A stretch of DNA of 42,345 nucleotides from Candidatus Falkowbacteria bacterium RIFOXYD12_FULL_34_57 (GCA_001780285.1 MFGN01000013.1:1-42345); one strand, 5' to 3'. Shown: positions 8,359 to 15,782, counted from the first letter of the stretch. Numbers and translations: made by a program. The notes: generated from the letters alone by a model not told the origin.

Positions 8359-8564
8359 TTAAGGTAGGAGAAACCCAAGTTTTTTATCAAGAAGGGATGA
8401 CTATTTCCGGATTAATAAAGGAGTTGAAAATAAAGTCGATCTATACAAAGGTAAGGATTATTCAAAAAAATGAAAAAGATATTAGTGTATCATTTGATAA
8501 GTTTGATATTTATGTTTTACCGGATGATTGTGAAGTGATATTTATTATGATCGCCGGCGGATAA
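8355..8564 (+). CDS. ThiS/MoaD-like beta-grasp protein with C-terminal Gly-Gly
   Basis: A 69-residue protein starting MIKVGE and ending IMIAGG. Its length, alternating strand pattern and terminal Gly-Gly match the ThiS/MoaD sulfur-carrier family, whose last glycine is adenylated and thiocarboxylated by a ThiF/MoeB-type E1 enzyme. The ATG at 8355 overlaps the aminotransferase TGA (ATGA), a typical coupled start; GTG at 8346 is the alternative. No E1, ThiG or MoaE gene is in the window. Its job could be in thiamine, cofactor or thio-amino-acid synthesis, or protein tagging. The family call rests on size, pattern and the terminal motif only. Confidence 0.6.
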   Translation: MIKVGETQVFYQEGMTISGLIKELKIKSIYTKVRIIQKNEKDISVSFDKFDIYVLPDDCEVIFIMIAGG

Positions 8565-8570
8565 AAACAA

Positions 8571-8599
8571 AAAGAGGATATAAAAATATCCTCTTTTTT
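8571..8599 (+). terminator. Strong Rho-independent terminator
   Basis: Perfect 11-bp stem AAAGAGGATAT (8571-8581) / ATATCCTCTTT (8586-8596) with a four-A loop and T-run. It separates the aminotransferase/ThiS-like operon from the NAD operon. Confidence 0.9.
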
Positions 8600-8629
8600 C
8601 ATTGTTTTTAGTGTTAAAGTGATTTTTAT

Positions 8630-8658
8630 TTGACATTTTTAAAAATTAGATGTAATAT
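8630..8658 (+). promoter_or_regulatory. Sigma-70-type promoter P1 of the NAD operon
   Basis: Consensus -35 TTGACA (8630-8635), 17-base spacer, -10 TAATAT (8653-8658). The palindromic operator starts at the last base of the -10 and covers the expected transcription start. Confidence 0.8.
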
Positions 8659-8676
8659 AGTGTTATATATACACTA
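8658..8676. promoter_or_regulatory. Putative NrtR operator, copy 1
   Basis: TAGTGTTATATATACACTA: inverted arms TAGTGT/ACACTA around TATATAT. The identical 19-mer occurs at 17486-17504 in the same position relative to the -10 of the nrtR promoter. Binding at +1 would block transcription. Assignment to NrtR is an inference from this sharing and from the NAD genes downstream of both copies. Confidence 0.75.
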
Positions 8677-8703
8677 AGTATTTATTTTATGAATATTTTT
8701 TTA

Positions 8704-8732
8704 TTGACAAAATTTATATTTCGTGCTAATGT
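8704..8732 (+). promoter_or_regulatory. Possible second promoter P2 of the NAD operon
   Basis: TTGACA (8704-8709), 17-base spacer and a TGC-extended -10 TAATGT (8727-8732). It lies downstream of the operator, so it could give operator-independent basal expression. Confidence 0.45.
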
Positions 8733-8769
8733 GTAAAGATTTATTTTTAATAAATATTTATATTTTTGA

Positions 8770-8779
8770 TGTTCTTTAA
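8770..8779 (+). promoter_or_regulatory. TGTTCTTTAA leader element, copy 1
   Basis: TGTTCTTTAA just before AAAAAGGA and the start at 8801. Near-identical elements recur at 11307, 12244, 13896 and 15849, each in the leader of a gene in this operon. Function unknown. Confidence 0.5.
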
Positions 8780-8800
8780 GACAAAAAGGAAATATGCTTT

Positions 8801-9343
8801 ATGGAAAATAGAATTCAGGAAAAGTTTGATTTGATTTTTAATGAATTTCGTAAAAAAATTGCAAAAATTAAAAGCGATTTCGGAAAACATTCCCAAAACT
8901 GTAGTGTAATTGAAGAATATGACTTTGAGCAAGCGCTTGAGACATTAAAAAGGGATTGTTCTTCTCTTCTTGATGAAGTTAAACCGGAAATTCAAATACC
9001 TAAAGAATTATTGATTATAGGTGATGTAAAACAAAGCGGGATTAAAATTTTAATTATGGGAGATGTTCATCATGGAAGTTTGGTGCTGCCGCAGTCTTTA
9101 TATCCAGAAGACCAGCAGATTTTAGAGCATTTAGAGCATGATAAATTTCAGGAAATTATTACTCAGCTTCCACTGGTATTCCACGAAGAAATCCCATTAA
9201 GGATTTTGCCGGATGATTATTTTCAGAAGATTGAATGGCGAACAAAAATAAAGCCGGATAATTATCAAGCCACATTAAAAAGGCATAAGAAATTTCCTCC
9301 AGTTTTTTATAACAGCAGGAGATTTTTACAGAACAGAGGGTAA
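8801..9343 (+). CDS. First gene of NrtR-controlled operon, unknown soluble protein
   Basis: A 180-residue protein without signal peptide or membrane segment. The first 70 residues are helical and charged; the middle has alternating strands (ELLIIGDV, IKILIMGDVHHGSLVLP). The C-terminal part is basic with many aromatic residues. The GDVHHG piece superficially recalls metallophosphoesterase motifs, but the rest of that signature is missing, so I do not assign it. As the first gene behind the P1 promoter and operator it should respond to NAD status. The Shine-Dalgarno AAAAAGGA lies somewhat far from the ATG (about 11 bases). Confidence 0.65.
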   Translation: MENRIQEKFDLIFNEFRKKIAKIKSDFGKHSQNCSVIEEYDFEQALETLKRDCSSLLDEVKPEIQIPKELLIIGDVKQSGIKILIMGDVHHGSLVLPQSLYPEDQQILEHLEHDKFQEIITQLPLVFHEEIPLRILPDDYFQKIEWRTKIKPDNYQATLKRHKKFPPVFYNSRRFLQNRG

Positions 9344-9370
9344 GTTAAACTAAAAAACAAGGAGAGAGTC

Positions 9371-9589
9371 ATGAAGAAAGGGAATTGTGTCCGAGTTTAC
9401 ACGAATGATGGAGCAACACTTTATTTTACAGACAAAAAATATCCCGATCCGAAAAATCCGGAAAAATTTTTGTCAGCCACTGAAAAAGTGGAATCTATGA
9501 AATGTGAGATTGGGTCAGCCCTGGTCTTAAAAGTCGACGGTGAAACCAAAGAGTACGGAGTAGTCCAGCGTTTTATTGATATGCTTTAA
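9371..9589 (+). CDS. Small beta-rich protein, unknown
   Basis: A 72-residue protein with alternating hydrophobic and polar residues (CVRVYTNDGATLYFTDKK, SALVLKVDGETKEYGVV), suggesting a small beta barrel or SH3-like fold. No signal or membrane segment, and no family recognised. AAGGAGAG nine bases before ATG supports the start. It lies 27 bases after the preceding unknown gene in the same operon. Confidence 0.6.
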   Translation: MKKGNCVRVYTNDGATLYFTDKKYPDPKNPEKFLSATEKVESMKCEIGSALVLKVDGETKEYGVVQRFIDML

Positions 9590-9608
9590 ATGAATTGAAA
9601 AAATAAAA

Positions 9609-9672
9609 ATGCGAGGAAGTGGTAATACTTCCTCGCATCTAAAAAGTGTACATAAATATGCTTATGTGTACA
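9609..9672 (+). other. Intergenic double hairpin
   Basis: The first hairpin has perfect 12-bp arms ATGCGAGGAAGT (9609-9620) / ACTTCCTCGCAT (9627-9638) and a six-base loop. A second, imperfect hairpin pairs TGTACATAA (9647-9655) with TTATGTGTACA (9662-9672). The first has no U-run on the + strand, so it is not a standard terminator for this operon. Similar U-less hairpins recur after other genes of the operon (12169, 13825, 15783). Confidence 0.6.
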
Positions 9673-9738
9673 GTTTCTAGATTAATTTATTGAAATTTCT
9701 AAGAGTAGAGTTGTTTTATTAACGTAAATTATTATTTT

Positions 9739-11109
9739 ATGAAAAAAATAGCGCTTTTCGGAGGTAGTTTTAATCCGATTGGTACGCACCATATTAATAT
9801 TATCAAAGAGCTCGTCCGTGATTTTGACGAAGTGATTGTGGTGCTTTGCGGTCATCGTCCGGATAAGGCAACTACTAATGATATTGAGCCGATTCATAGA
9901 GCAATCATGGTAGATATCGCGCTGCGCGGACTTTCTTCAAAAGTAAAAGTTGATTATAGTGATCTGATACATGATATGTTTACCAGAACTCATAAACTTG
10001 ATAAAAAGTACAGCAAAGATGGAGAGGTATGGCATGTAGTGGGAATGGATCTGATTTATGGCGGCGCCAGAGGAGAATCTGAAATTCAGGCATCGTGGCA
10101 AAGAGGAAAAGAGCTTTGGTGTAATTTGAATTTTGCCGTTGTGGAGCGCGAGGGATATAAATTTAGTAAAGACGATCTGCCGCCTCATGCGATACTTATT
10201 AAACCCGATCATAGCGGCTCCAGTACAGAGATCAGAAATAATACTTTTAATCATAAATCTATTGATGGGTTAGTAACGTCGGAAGTAAAAAAATATATTG
10301 AAAAGTATAATTTGTATCGCGGGGTATTTCCGCAGCCGAAAGCCATGATGACCATAGAAGACCCTGGAATTAAGATTGTTTTAAATGAACGAGACGAGAA
10401 GGCTAGGAATTTGCGGGATAATTTAAAAAGATTAGTAGACGAAGATAATCCAAATTTAATCGTAGTCATCGGCGGAGACGGCACTATGCTGCGGGCAATT
10501 CGTAAATATTGGCAGCTGCGTTTGCCTTTTTTGGGGATAAATACGGGGCATAGAGGATATTTATTGAATGATGGCGATGTGTTTACATATAAAAATTTTG
10601 TGGTTTATCAATTGCCATTATTGCAAGTAGACACCAGAAGTGTAGACGGCAGATGGCGCCGCGATATTGGTTTCGCTGATGCTTGGCTGGAAAGAAGAGA
10701 GGGACAATCTGCCTGGATAGAGGTGGAAATGAATAATGGCAAAATAAAAAAATTAATTGGCGACGGAATATTAGTCTCTACTTCTGCCGGATCTACGGGG
10801 TATGCACGCAATATTTGTAAATTTTCCCTGCCACCCTATGCGCATCATCTGATACTTGCCGGCATGAATATTGCCGAACCGGTTAATTGGCGCGATACTA
10901 TTATCTCCCGTGATGCAACTATAAAATTAAAAAATTTAGATATTAAGAAAAGGCCCTTGCGGGGTTTTGTGGATGGAGTATTGATTGGAGAAGTAGAGAG
11001 GATGAATATAAAACAGAGCAGGATTGCGGCGGTAGAACTTGCCTTTGTTCCTGATTTGGATATCATAGAGAAACATTCCAGATTGAATATGCCGTATTTA
11101 TCATCTTAA
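9739..11109 (+). CDS. nadD-nadK: Bifunctional nicotinate-mononucleotide adenylyltransferase / NAD kinase (NadD-NadK fusion)
   Basis: Residues 1 to about 195 are a NadD-type nucleotidyltransferase: GGSFNP (8-13), a histidine at the HxGH position, GMD (102-104) with a downstream Trp, and SSTEIR (161-166). Residues from about 210 on are NAD kinase: GGDGTM (245-250), GINTGHRGYL (266-275) and the substrate loop in GDGILVSTSAGSTGYA (341-356). The fusion would turn NaMN into NaAD and, after NadE, NAD into NADP. The first catalytic segment reads GTHH (15-18) rather than HxGH: the second His is kept, the first is Gly. Separate nadD and nadK genes are the norm. The start has no Shine-Dalgarno. Confidence 0.88.
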   Translation: MKKIALFGGSFNPIGTHHINIIKELVRDFDEVIVVLCGHRPDKATTNDIEPIHRAIMVDIALRGLSSKVKVDYSDLIHDMFTRTHKLDKKYSKDGEVWHVVGMDLIYGGARGESEIQASWQRGKELWCNLNFAVVEREGYKFSKDDLPPHAILIKPDHSGSSTEIRNNTFNHKSIDGLVTSEVKKYIEKYNLYRGVFPQPKAMMTIEDPGIKIVLNERDEKARNLRDNLKRLVDEDNPNLIVVIGGDGTMLRAIRKYWQLRLPFLGINTGHRGYLLNDGDVFTYKNFVVYQLPLLQVDTRSVDGRWRRDIGFADAWLERREGQSAWIEVEMNNGKIKKLIGDGILVSTSAGSTGYARNICKFSLPPYAHHLILAGMNIAEPVNWRDTIISRDATIKLKNLDIKKRPLRGFVDGVLIGEVERMNIKQSRIAAVELAFVPDLDIIEKHSRLNMPYLSS

Positions 11110-11160
11110 CATAATAACATTTGAACATTTTAGCATTTGAACATTTAATTATTTTTCTAT

Positions 11161-11240
11161 GTAATCCTGAACACAGCGAAGGATCTCGTGAATAACAGTA
11201 TTCTTAGTTTAATGAAAATCTTCGCTCCGTTCAGAGTAAT
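11161..11240. repeat. Intergenic inverted repeat, TCCTGAAC...GTTCAGAG type
   Basis: The left arm (11161-11186, core CTGAACACAGCGAAGGATCT) and right arm (11217-11240, core ATCTTCGCTCCGTTCAG) are imperfect inverted copies. It resembles the larger stem-loops at 39061 and 40859 that begin TGTCATTCTGA. Such dispersed palindromes are common non-coding repeats. It is flanked by A/T-rich stretches repeating ACATTT/ATGTTA words. Confidence 0.55.
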
Positions 11241-11511
11241 AAAAGGTGAAAAGGTTAATAATATTTAGTGTTTATGTGTTAGCATGTTAATATGTTAAAA
11301 TGAGCTTGTTCTTTAAATTTTATTTTTTAAAGGAGAAAATAGAGACAGACATTAAAAGATATTGGGCTTTGGGAGTTGTTTTGTGAAACAAGCAACCCTT
11401 TTGAACGTGATCTATTGATCAAGTGTGTCATGGGGCTTCGCAGCGAAGATTTTTCCAGGGGATATGAAGTAATAAATTTTAACCTAAAATAACAAGGGGA
11501 GAATTGAGGAA
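11241..11511 (+). other. Long leader before small membrane protein genes; no gene seen
   Basis: The whole gap 11110-11511 is about 400 bases. This part contains TTGTTCTTTAAA (11306-11317) and a good Shine-Dalgarno AAAGGAG (about 11329-11335), but no start codon follows it at a usable distance. Further on are short inverted repeats, including TGATC/GATCA near 11409-11421 and CTTCGC/GCGAAG near 11436-11448. I find no ORF above about 20 codons. It may be a structured leader RNA or the remnant of a gene with the usual operon leader. Confidence 0.4.
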
Positions 11512-11820
11512 ATGATTGCTTTGGGTTTGATTATCGCAACAAAATGTTTGTTTGGCGCAATTTGTATTGTAATTTTTGATTTTCAAGAAAAGGCGGTTAA
11601 ATTTTTGGGGCTATGGCTTGTTGCCGCAATTTGTTCTTTAAAGTTTTTTCTGATAACAGCCGTATTTTTTCCGATTATTGTGTTTGGAGCTTATGCTCTT
11701 ATAAATTCTTTGAAAAATGAAAAAATTAAAAAGTTTATTGATTTTGTAAATACCGTGATTCACAAAAAAGAATCATTTATTCAAAAAATAAATACTGTTA
11801 TGGAGCGGATTCGCAGTTAA
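11512..11820 (+). CDS. Small membrane protein 1 of the NAD operon, unknown
   Basis: A 102-residue protein with a hydrophobic first two thirds (about residues 2-22 and 29-65, two or three membrane segments) and a basic, amphipathic C-terminal helix (about 68-102). I recognise no transporter family; NiaP, PnuC and ECF S-components are longer and differ. The purine-rich stretch GGGGAGAATTGAGGAA precedes the ATG. It is the first of three tiny membrane genes directly before pncB, so a role in uptake of the pyridine precursor or in sensing is conceivable but untested. Confidence 0.65.
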   Translation: MIALGLIIATKCLFGAICIVIFDFQEKAVKFLGLWLVAAICSLKFFLITAVFFPIIVFGAYALINSLKNEKIKKFIDFVNTVIHKKESFIQKINTVMERIRS

Positions 11821-11896
11821 TGCAGATCCGAATAATCATTAACCCCTAACCCCCAACCTGTAATTTTTACTTTTAACCGTTTTAAAGGAGGAAAAA

Positions 11897-12154
11897 ATGC
11901 CTGATTTTTCTTTAATCCCAATTAATTTGTACATTGGTGTATTCTCTCTTTTGCTTGCTGTGTTTTTTTACGTGGCAGCTGTTAAATCGGAATTTTTAAG
12001 ATGGTTCGGCATTGCTGCCGGTATCGGGCTGTCTATGTGTTTTATCAGTATAGTGTCCGTTGTCGGCGCTTATGTGCCTATTATCGGGTTTTACCTGATC
12101 TGGGCATTGCACATGATGAATCTTAAAGGAAGGCTTTTCGCCGTTAAGAGCTGA
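11897..12154 (+). CDS. Small membrane protein 2 of the NAD operon, unknown
   Basis: An 85-residue protein, almost wholly hydrophobic, with about three membrane segments (residues 8-28, 35-55 and 57-75), a polar N-terminus and a basic C-terminal tail. No family recognised. The strong Shine-Dalgarno AAAGGAGG sits seven bases before the ATG. It follows the preceding membrane gene by 76 bases; that gap has no hairpin of the type seen elsewhere in the operon. Confidence 0.65.
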   Translation: MPDFSLIPINLYIGVFSLLLAVFFYVAAVKSEFLRWFGIAAGIGLSMCFISIVSVVGAYVPIIGFYLIWALHMMNLKGRLFAVKS

Positions 12155-12168
12155 TTTGTTAAAATCAA

Positions 12169-12260
12169 GGGCAAAGAAAAATCTTTGCCCTCATTAATAG
12201 AGTTTCTCAAATTTTTTTGGGTAACTGTAATAATGCAAAATATTTGTTCTTCACATTAAA
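12169..12260 (+). other. Intergenic module: hairpin plus TGTTCTT element
   Basis: Perfect 9-bp stem GGGCAAAGA (12169-12177) / TCTTTGCCC (12182-12190) with an AAAA loop starts 14 bases after the upstream stop. It is followed by TCATTAATAGAGTTT instead of a U-run. A TGTTCTT element (12244-12250) lies further on before AAGGAG and the next start. The same order recurs at 13825-13906 and 15783-15860. Confidence 0.6.
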
Positions 12261-12294
12261 ATTTTAATATTTAATTTCAACAAGGAGAAAAAAG

Positions 12295-12564
12295 ATGTTT
12301 AAATTATTTTTGGTTATGGTTTTGTTGTTTGGCAACCTGGTAATGCCCTTTATTGTTTGGGAGCATAAAAAATATTTTATTATCGGTTCTGTTATAGCAT
12401 GCGCCATTTTTCTTCACTGGGCGCTTTCTTTGTTTATTTTAGCGTATTTTGGATTTTGTTACGGCATGCTGAAGATTAAAAAAATCAATAATTTGGTTTC
12501 CAGAATAAAAGAAGTGTTTACTGGTTTTAGAAAAGAATATAAAAAGGGAGGAGAATTAAAATGA
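12295..12564 (+). CDS. Small membrane protein 3 of the NAD operon, unknown
   Basis: An 89-residue protein with hydrophobic segments at about residues 3-20 and 27-62 and a strongly basic C-terminal tail (KKINNLVSRIKEVFTGFRK and on), which by the positive-inside rule should face the cytoplasm. CAAGGAGAA precedes the start. Its stop overlaps the pncB start (ATGA), so its translation is coupled to nicotinate phosphoribosyltransferase. That coupling is the best hint that it works with PncB, but no function can be assigned. Confidence 0.7.
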   Translation: MFKLFLVMVLLFGNLVMPFIVWEHKKYFIIGSVIACAIFLHWALSLFILAYFGFCYGMLKIKKINNLVSRIKEVFTGFRKEYKKGGELK

Positions 12565-13802
12565 TAAAAAACAAAAGCAAGCGGGTAATAAATTCTCTTC
12601 TTGATTTGGATCTGTATAAGTTGACCATGTGTCAATTAGCATTTCTGTTTTTTAGAAATATCCCCGTGGTATTTGGATTTACCAACAGAACAAAAACTAT
12701 AAAGCTGACCAGGCATATCAAGAAAAATGATTTGCTCACAGAGTTTGGCTATATTTCCGGGTTAAGGTTCAGAGATGATGAGCTGGATTATTTGCGCAAT
12801 CTGGAGATTATGGGTATTCGTATTTTTAGGGAATCATTTTTGGGATTTTTAAAAAATCTTCAGCTGTCCGGTTTAAACATCGAAGATGACGGAGAAAGTT
12901 ATAAGATTACTGCTCAAGGTTCGTGGCCGGAAGTAACTCTTTGGGAAACTTTGATTTTAAGCGTGGTGAATGAACTTTACTATCGTCGGATTTTACAGAA
13001 GATGAGCAGGGCAGAAAGAAAAGATTTGTTTGCGGAAGGGCAAAGACGCCTGGAAGAAAAGATTAAAATTCTTAAAAAAAATCCGCATATTGTTTTTTCT
13101 GAATTCGGCACCAGAAGAAGATTTTCCGGTGAATGGCAGGAATATATTGTAAAAAGATTAGCCCAAGCAGTACCATGTCAACTGGCCGGTACTTCCAATG
13201 TTTATCTGGCGAAAAAATTGGGGTTAAAACCAATTGGCACTTTCGCCCATGAAATGTTCATGGTCTTTTCCGGTATTTTTCATGAAAATGATGATGATAT
13301 CCTGAAATCTCATAATAAAGTATTGCAGTATTGGAAGAAATTATACAAAAATGTGTTGCTGATTGTTTTGACTGATACTTACGGCAGCGATTTCTTTTTT
13401 CGCGATATGACCCTGGAGCAGGCCGGGGAATGGGCTGGTTTGCGCCACGATTCCGGTGACCCGGTTGAGTTCGGAGAAAAAGCCATTAAGTTTTATCAGG
13501 ACAAAGGCATTGATCCGCGGGATAAGATTATTGTTTTCAGCGACGGTTTGGATATTGAAACGATTGTTAAGCTGGCCAATCATTTTCAGGGAAGAATCAA
13601 GGTAACTTTCGGTTGGGGCACCAACCTTACCAATGATCTTGGCTTGAAAAGCCTTTCTTTGGTGGTAAAGGCTGTTAAATCCAACGGACATGACACAGTA
13701 AAGCTTTCTGATAACATAGCTAAAGCTATCGGCAGAGAAGTGGAAAGATTTAAAATAATTTTTAGCTATAAGGTTGAGTTTTCGGAGGAGTGTAAATATT
13801 AA
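12561..13802 (+). CDS. pncB: Nicotinate phosphoribosyltransferase
   Basis: A 413-residue cytoplasmic enzyme joining nicotinate and PRPP to nicotinate mononucleotide with ATP hydrolysis, the entry step of the Preiss-Handler route. The N-terminal LLDLDLYKLTM matches the PncB opening motif. Downstream are TSNVYLAKKLGLKPIGTFAHE (the His of the AHE segment is the usual phosphorylated position), LTDTYGSDFFF, GLRHDSGDP and the phosphate-binding end FGWGTNLTND. The length is usual for bacterial PncB. A Shine-Dalgarno (AAAGGGAGGAG) lies inside the upstream gene, and the start overlaps its stop. It is flanked by membrane genes upstream and the clpX-like gene downstream. Confidence 0.93.
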   Translation: MIKNKSKRVINSLLDLDLYKLTMCQLAFLFFRNIPVVFGFTNRTKTIKLTRHIKKNDLLTEFGYISGLRFRDDELDYLRNLEIMGIRIFRESFLGFLKNLQLSGLNIEDDGESYKITAQGSWPEVTLWETLILSVVNELYYRRILQKMSRAERKDLFAEGQRRLEEKIKILKKNPHIVFSEFGTRRRFSGEWQEYIVKRLAQAVPCQLAGTSNVYLAKKLGLKPIGTFAHEMFMVFSGIFHENDDDILKSHNKVLQYWKKLYKNVLLIVLTDTYGSDFFFRDMTLEQAGEWAGLRHDSGDPVEFGEKAIKFYQDKGIDPRDKIIVFSDGLDIETIVKLANHFQGRIKVTFGWGTNLTNDLGLKSLSLVVKAVKSNGHDTVKLSDNIAKAIGREVERFKIIFSYKVEFSEECKY

Positions 13803-13824
13803 TATTTTATAATTTCAATAAAAA

Positions 13825-13906
13825 GGGGCAGGAATAATTCTCGCTCCCATTACTAGAGTTATGTATTAGTTAAATAAATAATTCTAGAAATGAAATGTTC
13901 TTTAAA
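13825..13906 (+). other. Intergenic module: hairpin plus TGTTCTTTAAA element
   Basis: Imperfect hairpin GGGGCAGGAA (13825-13834) / TTCTCGCTCCC (13838-13848), followed by ATTACTAGAGTT and then by GAAATGTTCTTTAAA (13892-13906) before the Shine-Dalgarno of the clpX-like gene. The layout parallels 12169-12260 and 15783-15860. Confidence 0.6.
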
Positions 13907-13941
13907 TCAATATTTATTTTATACAATCAGGAGGAATTAAA

Positions 13942-15768
13942 ATGATTGAAAATGGACGGCTTGTTCAAACAATTATCGCTTCTCAGGGATATAAAAGATC
14001 CTTAATTACTACAGAGGGTGATAAATCTTTTATCGACAGTTTTAATTTGCGTCCTTCAGAGGTGGTGGATTACTTGAATGAATGGATAATCGGGCAGGAA
14101 AAAGCCAAGTGGACGCTGGCTACTAAAATTTGCAGCCACTTAAACGGTATTCGCCATGAAATGGAATTGGGACTTGATCCTATGGATAATGACGAGAGGG
14201 TTAAGTCCAATATTCTTCTTATCGGGCCGACTGGTTCGGGCAAGACTTATGTTATGCGCAAAACTGCTAAAAAATTCGGTATTCCTTTTGTAAAAGCAGA
14301 TGCTACCAAGTTTTCTGAAACCGGATATGTAGGCAGAAATGTCGATGAAATAATCAGGGATCTTTTTAAGAATGCTTTAAGTTTGGTGCAAAAAGATTCT
14401 GAATATAAAAATTTGAAGCTGGAAGAGCAGGAGGATAAAGCTGTAGAATTAGCGCAGTACGGCATTGTTTTTATCGATGAATTCGATAAATTAGCAGAAA
14501 GAAAAGGTTTTTTTGGGGGTGATGTTTCCCGCGGCGGAGTGCAAAGAGGACTCTTGACTCTGACCGAAGAAACAGATGTGCCAATTATTGATACGCAAAA
14601 TCCCATGGAGGCTATCAAAATAGCAATGGCCGTCCAAACTGGACAGAAAATAAAAAATAGAATGATTAACACCAGAAATATTATCTTTATTTTTTCCGGA
14701 GTTTTTGCCGGTTTGCAAGACATTATCCAGAAAAGAAATGATCAGAAAAAAATAGGCTTTGGCGCTGATTTTCATTGTAAATCAAAAGAAACAAACAAAC
14801 TGTGGGATGATTTGATTGCCGAAGATCTGATGAATTTCGGCATTGAAGGGGAGCTTGTCGGCCGGATACCGGTCAGGGTGGTTCTTGATAGATTGAGCGA
14901 AGATGATTTGTTTCAGATTTTGAAAAATCCTAAATCATCCATAGTTTTAAATTTGAAAAATTCTATGGCTGGTTATGGCATCAAGGTGGATTTTGGCGAT
15001 GATATTTTGTGCTATGCTGCTAAGCTGGCTTATAAGCAAAATACCGGAGCGCGCGGACTGGTGTCGGCTTTTGATGGCATTTTTCAAAAGTTTGAAGCAT
15101 ATCTGCCCGATATACCAATTAATTATTTAATGGTGACAAAAGAATTAATCAATTTGAAAGACAAGAAGGAATTTTTAAATACCCTTAATAAAGAGCTGGA
15201 AAAAGCGGATTTGATTTTGGAAAAAGATCATGTAGCGGCTTATCAAAAATATCTTTTAAAAAGATGGAAAGTTGCTTTGGATTTTTCTCCAGGGGCGATT
15301 AATGCTCTTAAGGTTATGGCAGATAGTGATGGAATTACCCCTTGTAAGAAGTGTCAAAGAATGTTTTTGAAAGAAGAAGAAAGGATAGCGTATTATAGCA
15401 AAAGAGGAATCCGGCGATATTTGCTTGATAAAGAATTCCTGAATGATGTTTCAAAATGTTTGGTCGCCAATATTATCAAGCAGATGAATAATATTCAACA
15501 TGCCAAAGAAGAGCGTGTCTGGCGTTACAAAAAAATAATCAAGGAAAAATATGACATAACCCTTAAAACTTCCGGGGATTTTGTTAAGGAGATAAGCCGT
15601 ATGGCAATTATAGCCATGAAAACTCCTTTTGAGATTTGTGAAGAGATTTTTAGAGATTATGACGGCGCTTTTCATTCTTTGAGGGGCAAAGAGCTGTTGA
15701 TAGAAGAGAAAGATATTGAAGATATTTCAGGATTTTTTACCAGAAAGATAATAGAAAATAAATATTAA
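13942..15768 (+). CDS. ClpX-like AAA+ unfoldase with long C-terminal extension
   Basis: Residues about 36-395 are a ClpX-type AAA+ module: IIGQEKAK (49-56), Walker A GPTGSGKT (95-102), pore loop GYVGR (128-132), Walker B GIVFIDEFD (174-182), ClpX-like FSGVFAGLQDII, an IGF tripeptide (271-273) and sensor-2 GARG (369-372). In ClpX the IGF loop docks onto ClpP, so partnership with the ClpP-like gene downstream is plausible. The N-terminal zinc-binding domain of ClpX is missing. In its place are about 35 unrelated residues, and a roughly 200-residue C-terminal extension (608 in total versus about 420) carries a CKKC pair. CAGGAGG supports the start. Probably a specialised paralogue rather than housekeeping ClpX. 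Confidence 0.85.
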   Translation: MIENGRLVQTIIASQGYKRSLITTEGDKSFIDSFNLRPSEVVDYLNEWIIGQEKAKWTLATKICSHLNGIRHEMELGLDPMDNDERVKSNILLIGPTGSGKTYVMRKTAKKFGIPFVKADATKFSETGYVGRNVDEIIRDLFKNALSLVQKDSEYKNLKLEEQEDKAVELAQYGIVFIDEFDKLAERKGFFGGDVSRGGVQRGLLTLTEETDVPIIDTQNPMEAIKIAMAVQTGQKIKNRMINTRNIIFIFSGVFAGLQDIIQKRNDQKKIGFGADFHCKSKETNKLWDDLIAEDLMNFGIEGELVGRIPVRVVLDRLSEDDLFQILKNPKSSIVLNLKNSMAGYGIKVDFGDDILCYAAKLAYKQNTGARGLVSAFDGIFQKFEAYLPDIPINYLMVTKELINLKDKKEFLNTLNKELEKADLILEKDHVAAYQKYLLKRWKVALDFSPGAINALKVMADSDGITPCKKCQRMFLKEEERIAYYSKRGIRRYLLDKEFLNDVSKCLVANIIKQMNNIQHAKEERVWRYKKIIKEKYDITLKTSGDFVKEISRMAIIAMKTPFEICEEIFRDYDGAFHSLRGKELLIEEKDIEDISGFFTRKIIENKY

Positions 15769-15782
15769 TATTTTAAAAATAT

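Noticed and set aside
9026-9090. Metallophosphoesterase motif (GDVHHG) in the first NAD-operon gene
   Set aside because: The other required motifs (GDxxDR, GNHE, GHxH) are not found in the protein.
9609-9638. Ordinary terminator after the 72-residue protein gene
   Set aside because: The 12-bp hairpin has no T-run on the + strand; the A-rich flank would suit only minus-strand transcription, and no minus-strand gene is present.
11110-11511. Known NAD-type riboswitch before the small membrane protein genes
   Set aside because: I could not match the conserved cores of described NAD riboswitches; only generic short inverted repeats are present.
14247-14723. 158-codon open frame antisense to the ClpX-like gene
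   Set aside because: It lies wholly inside a well-supported gene, is rich in Ser/Ile/Leu runs typical of antisense frames, and has no ribosome site.
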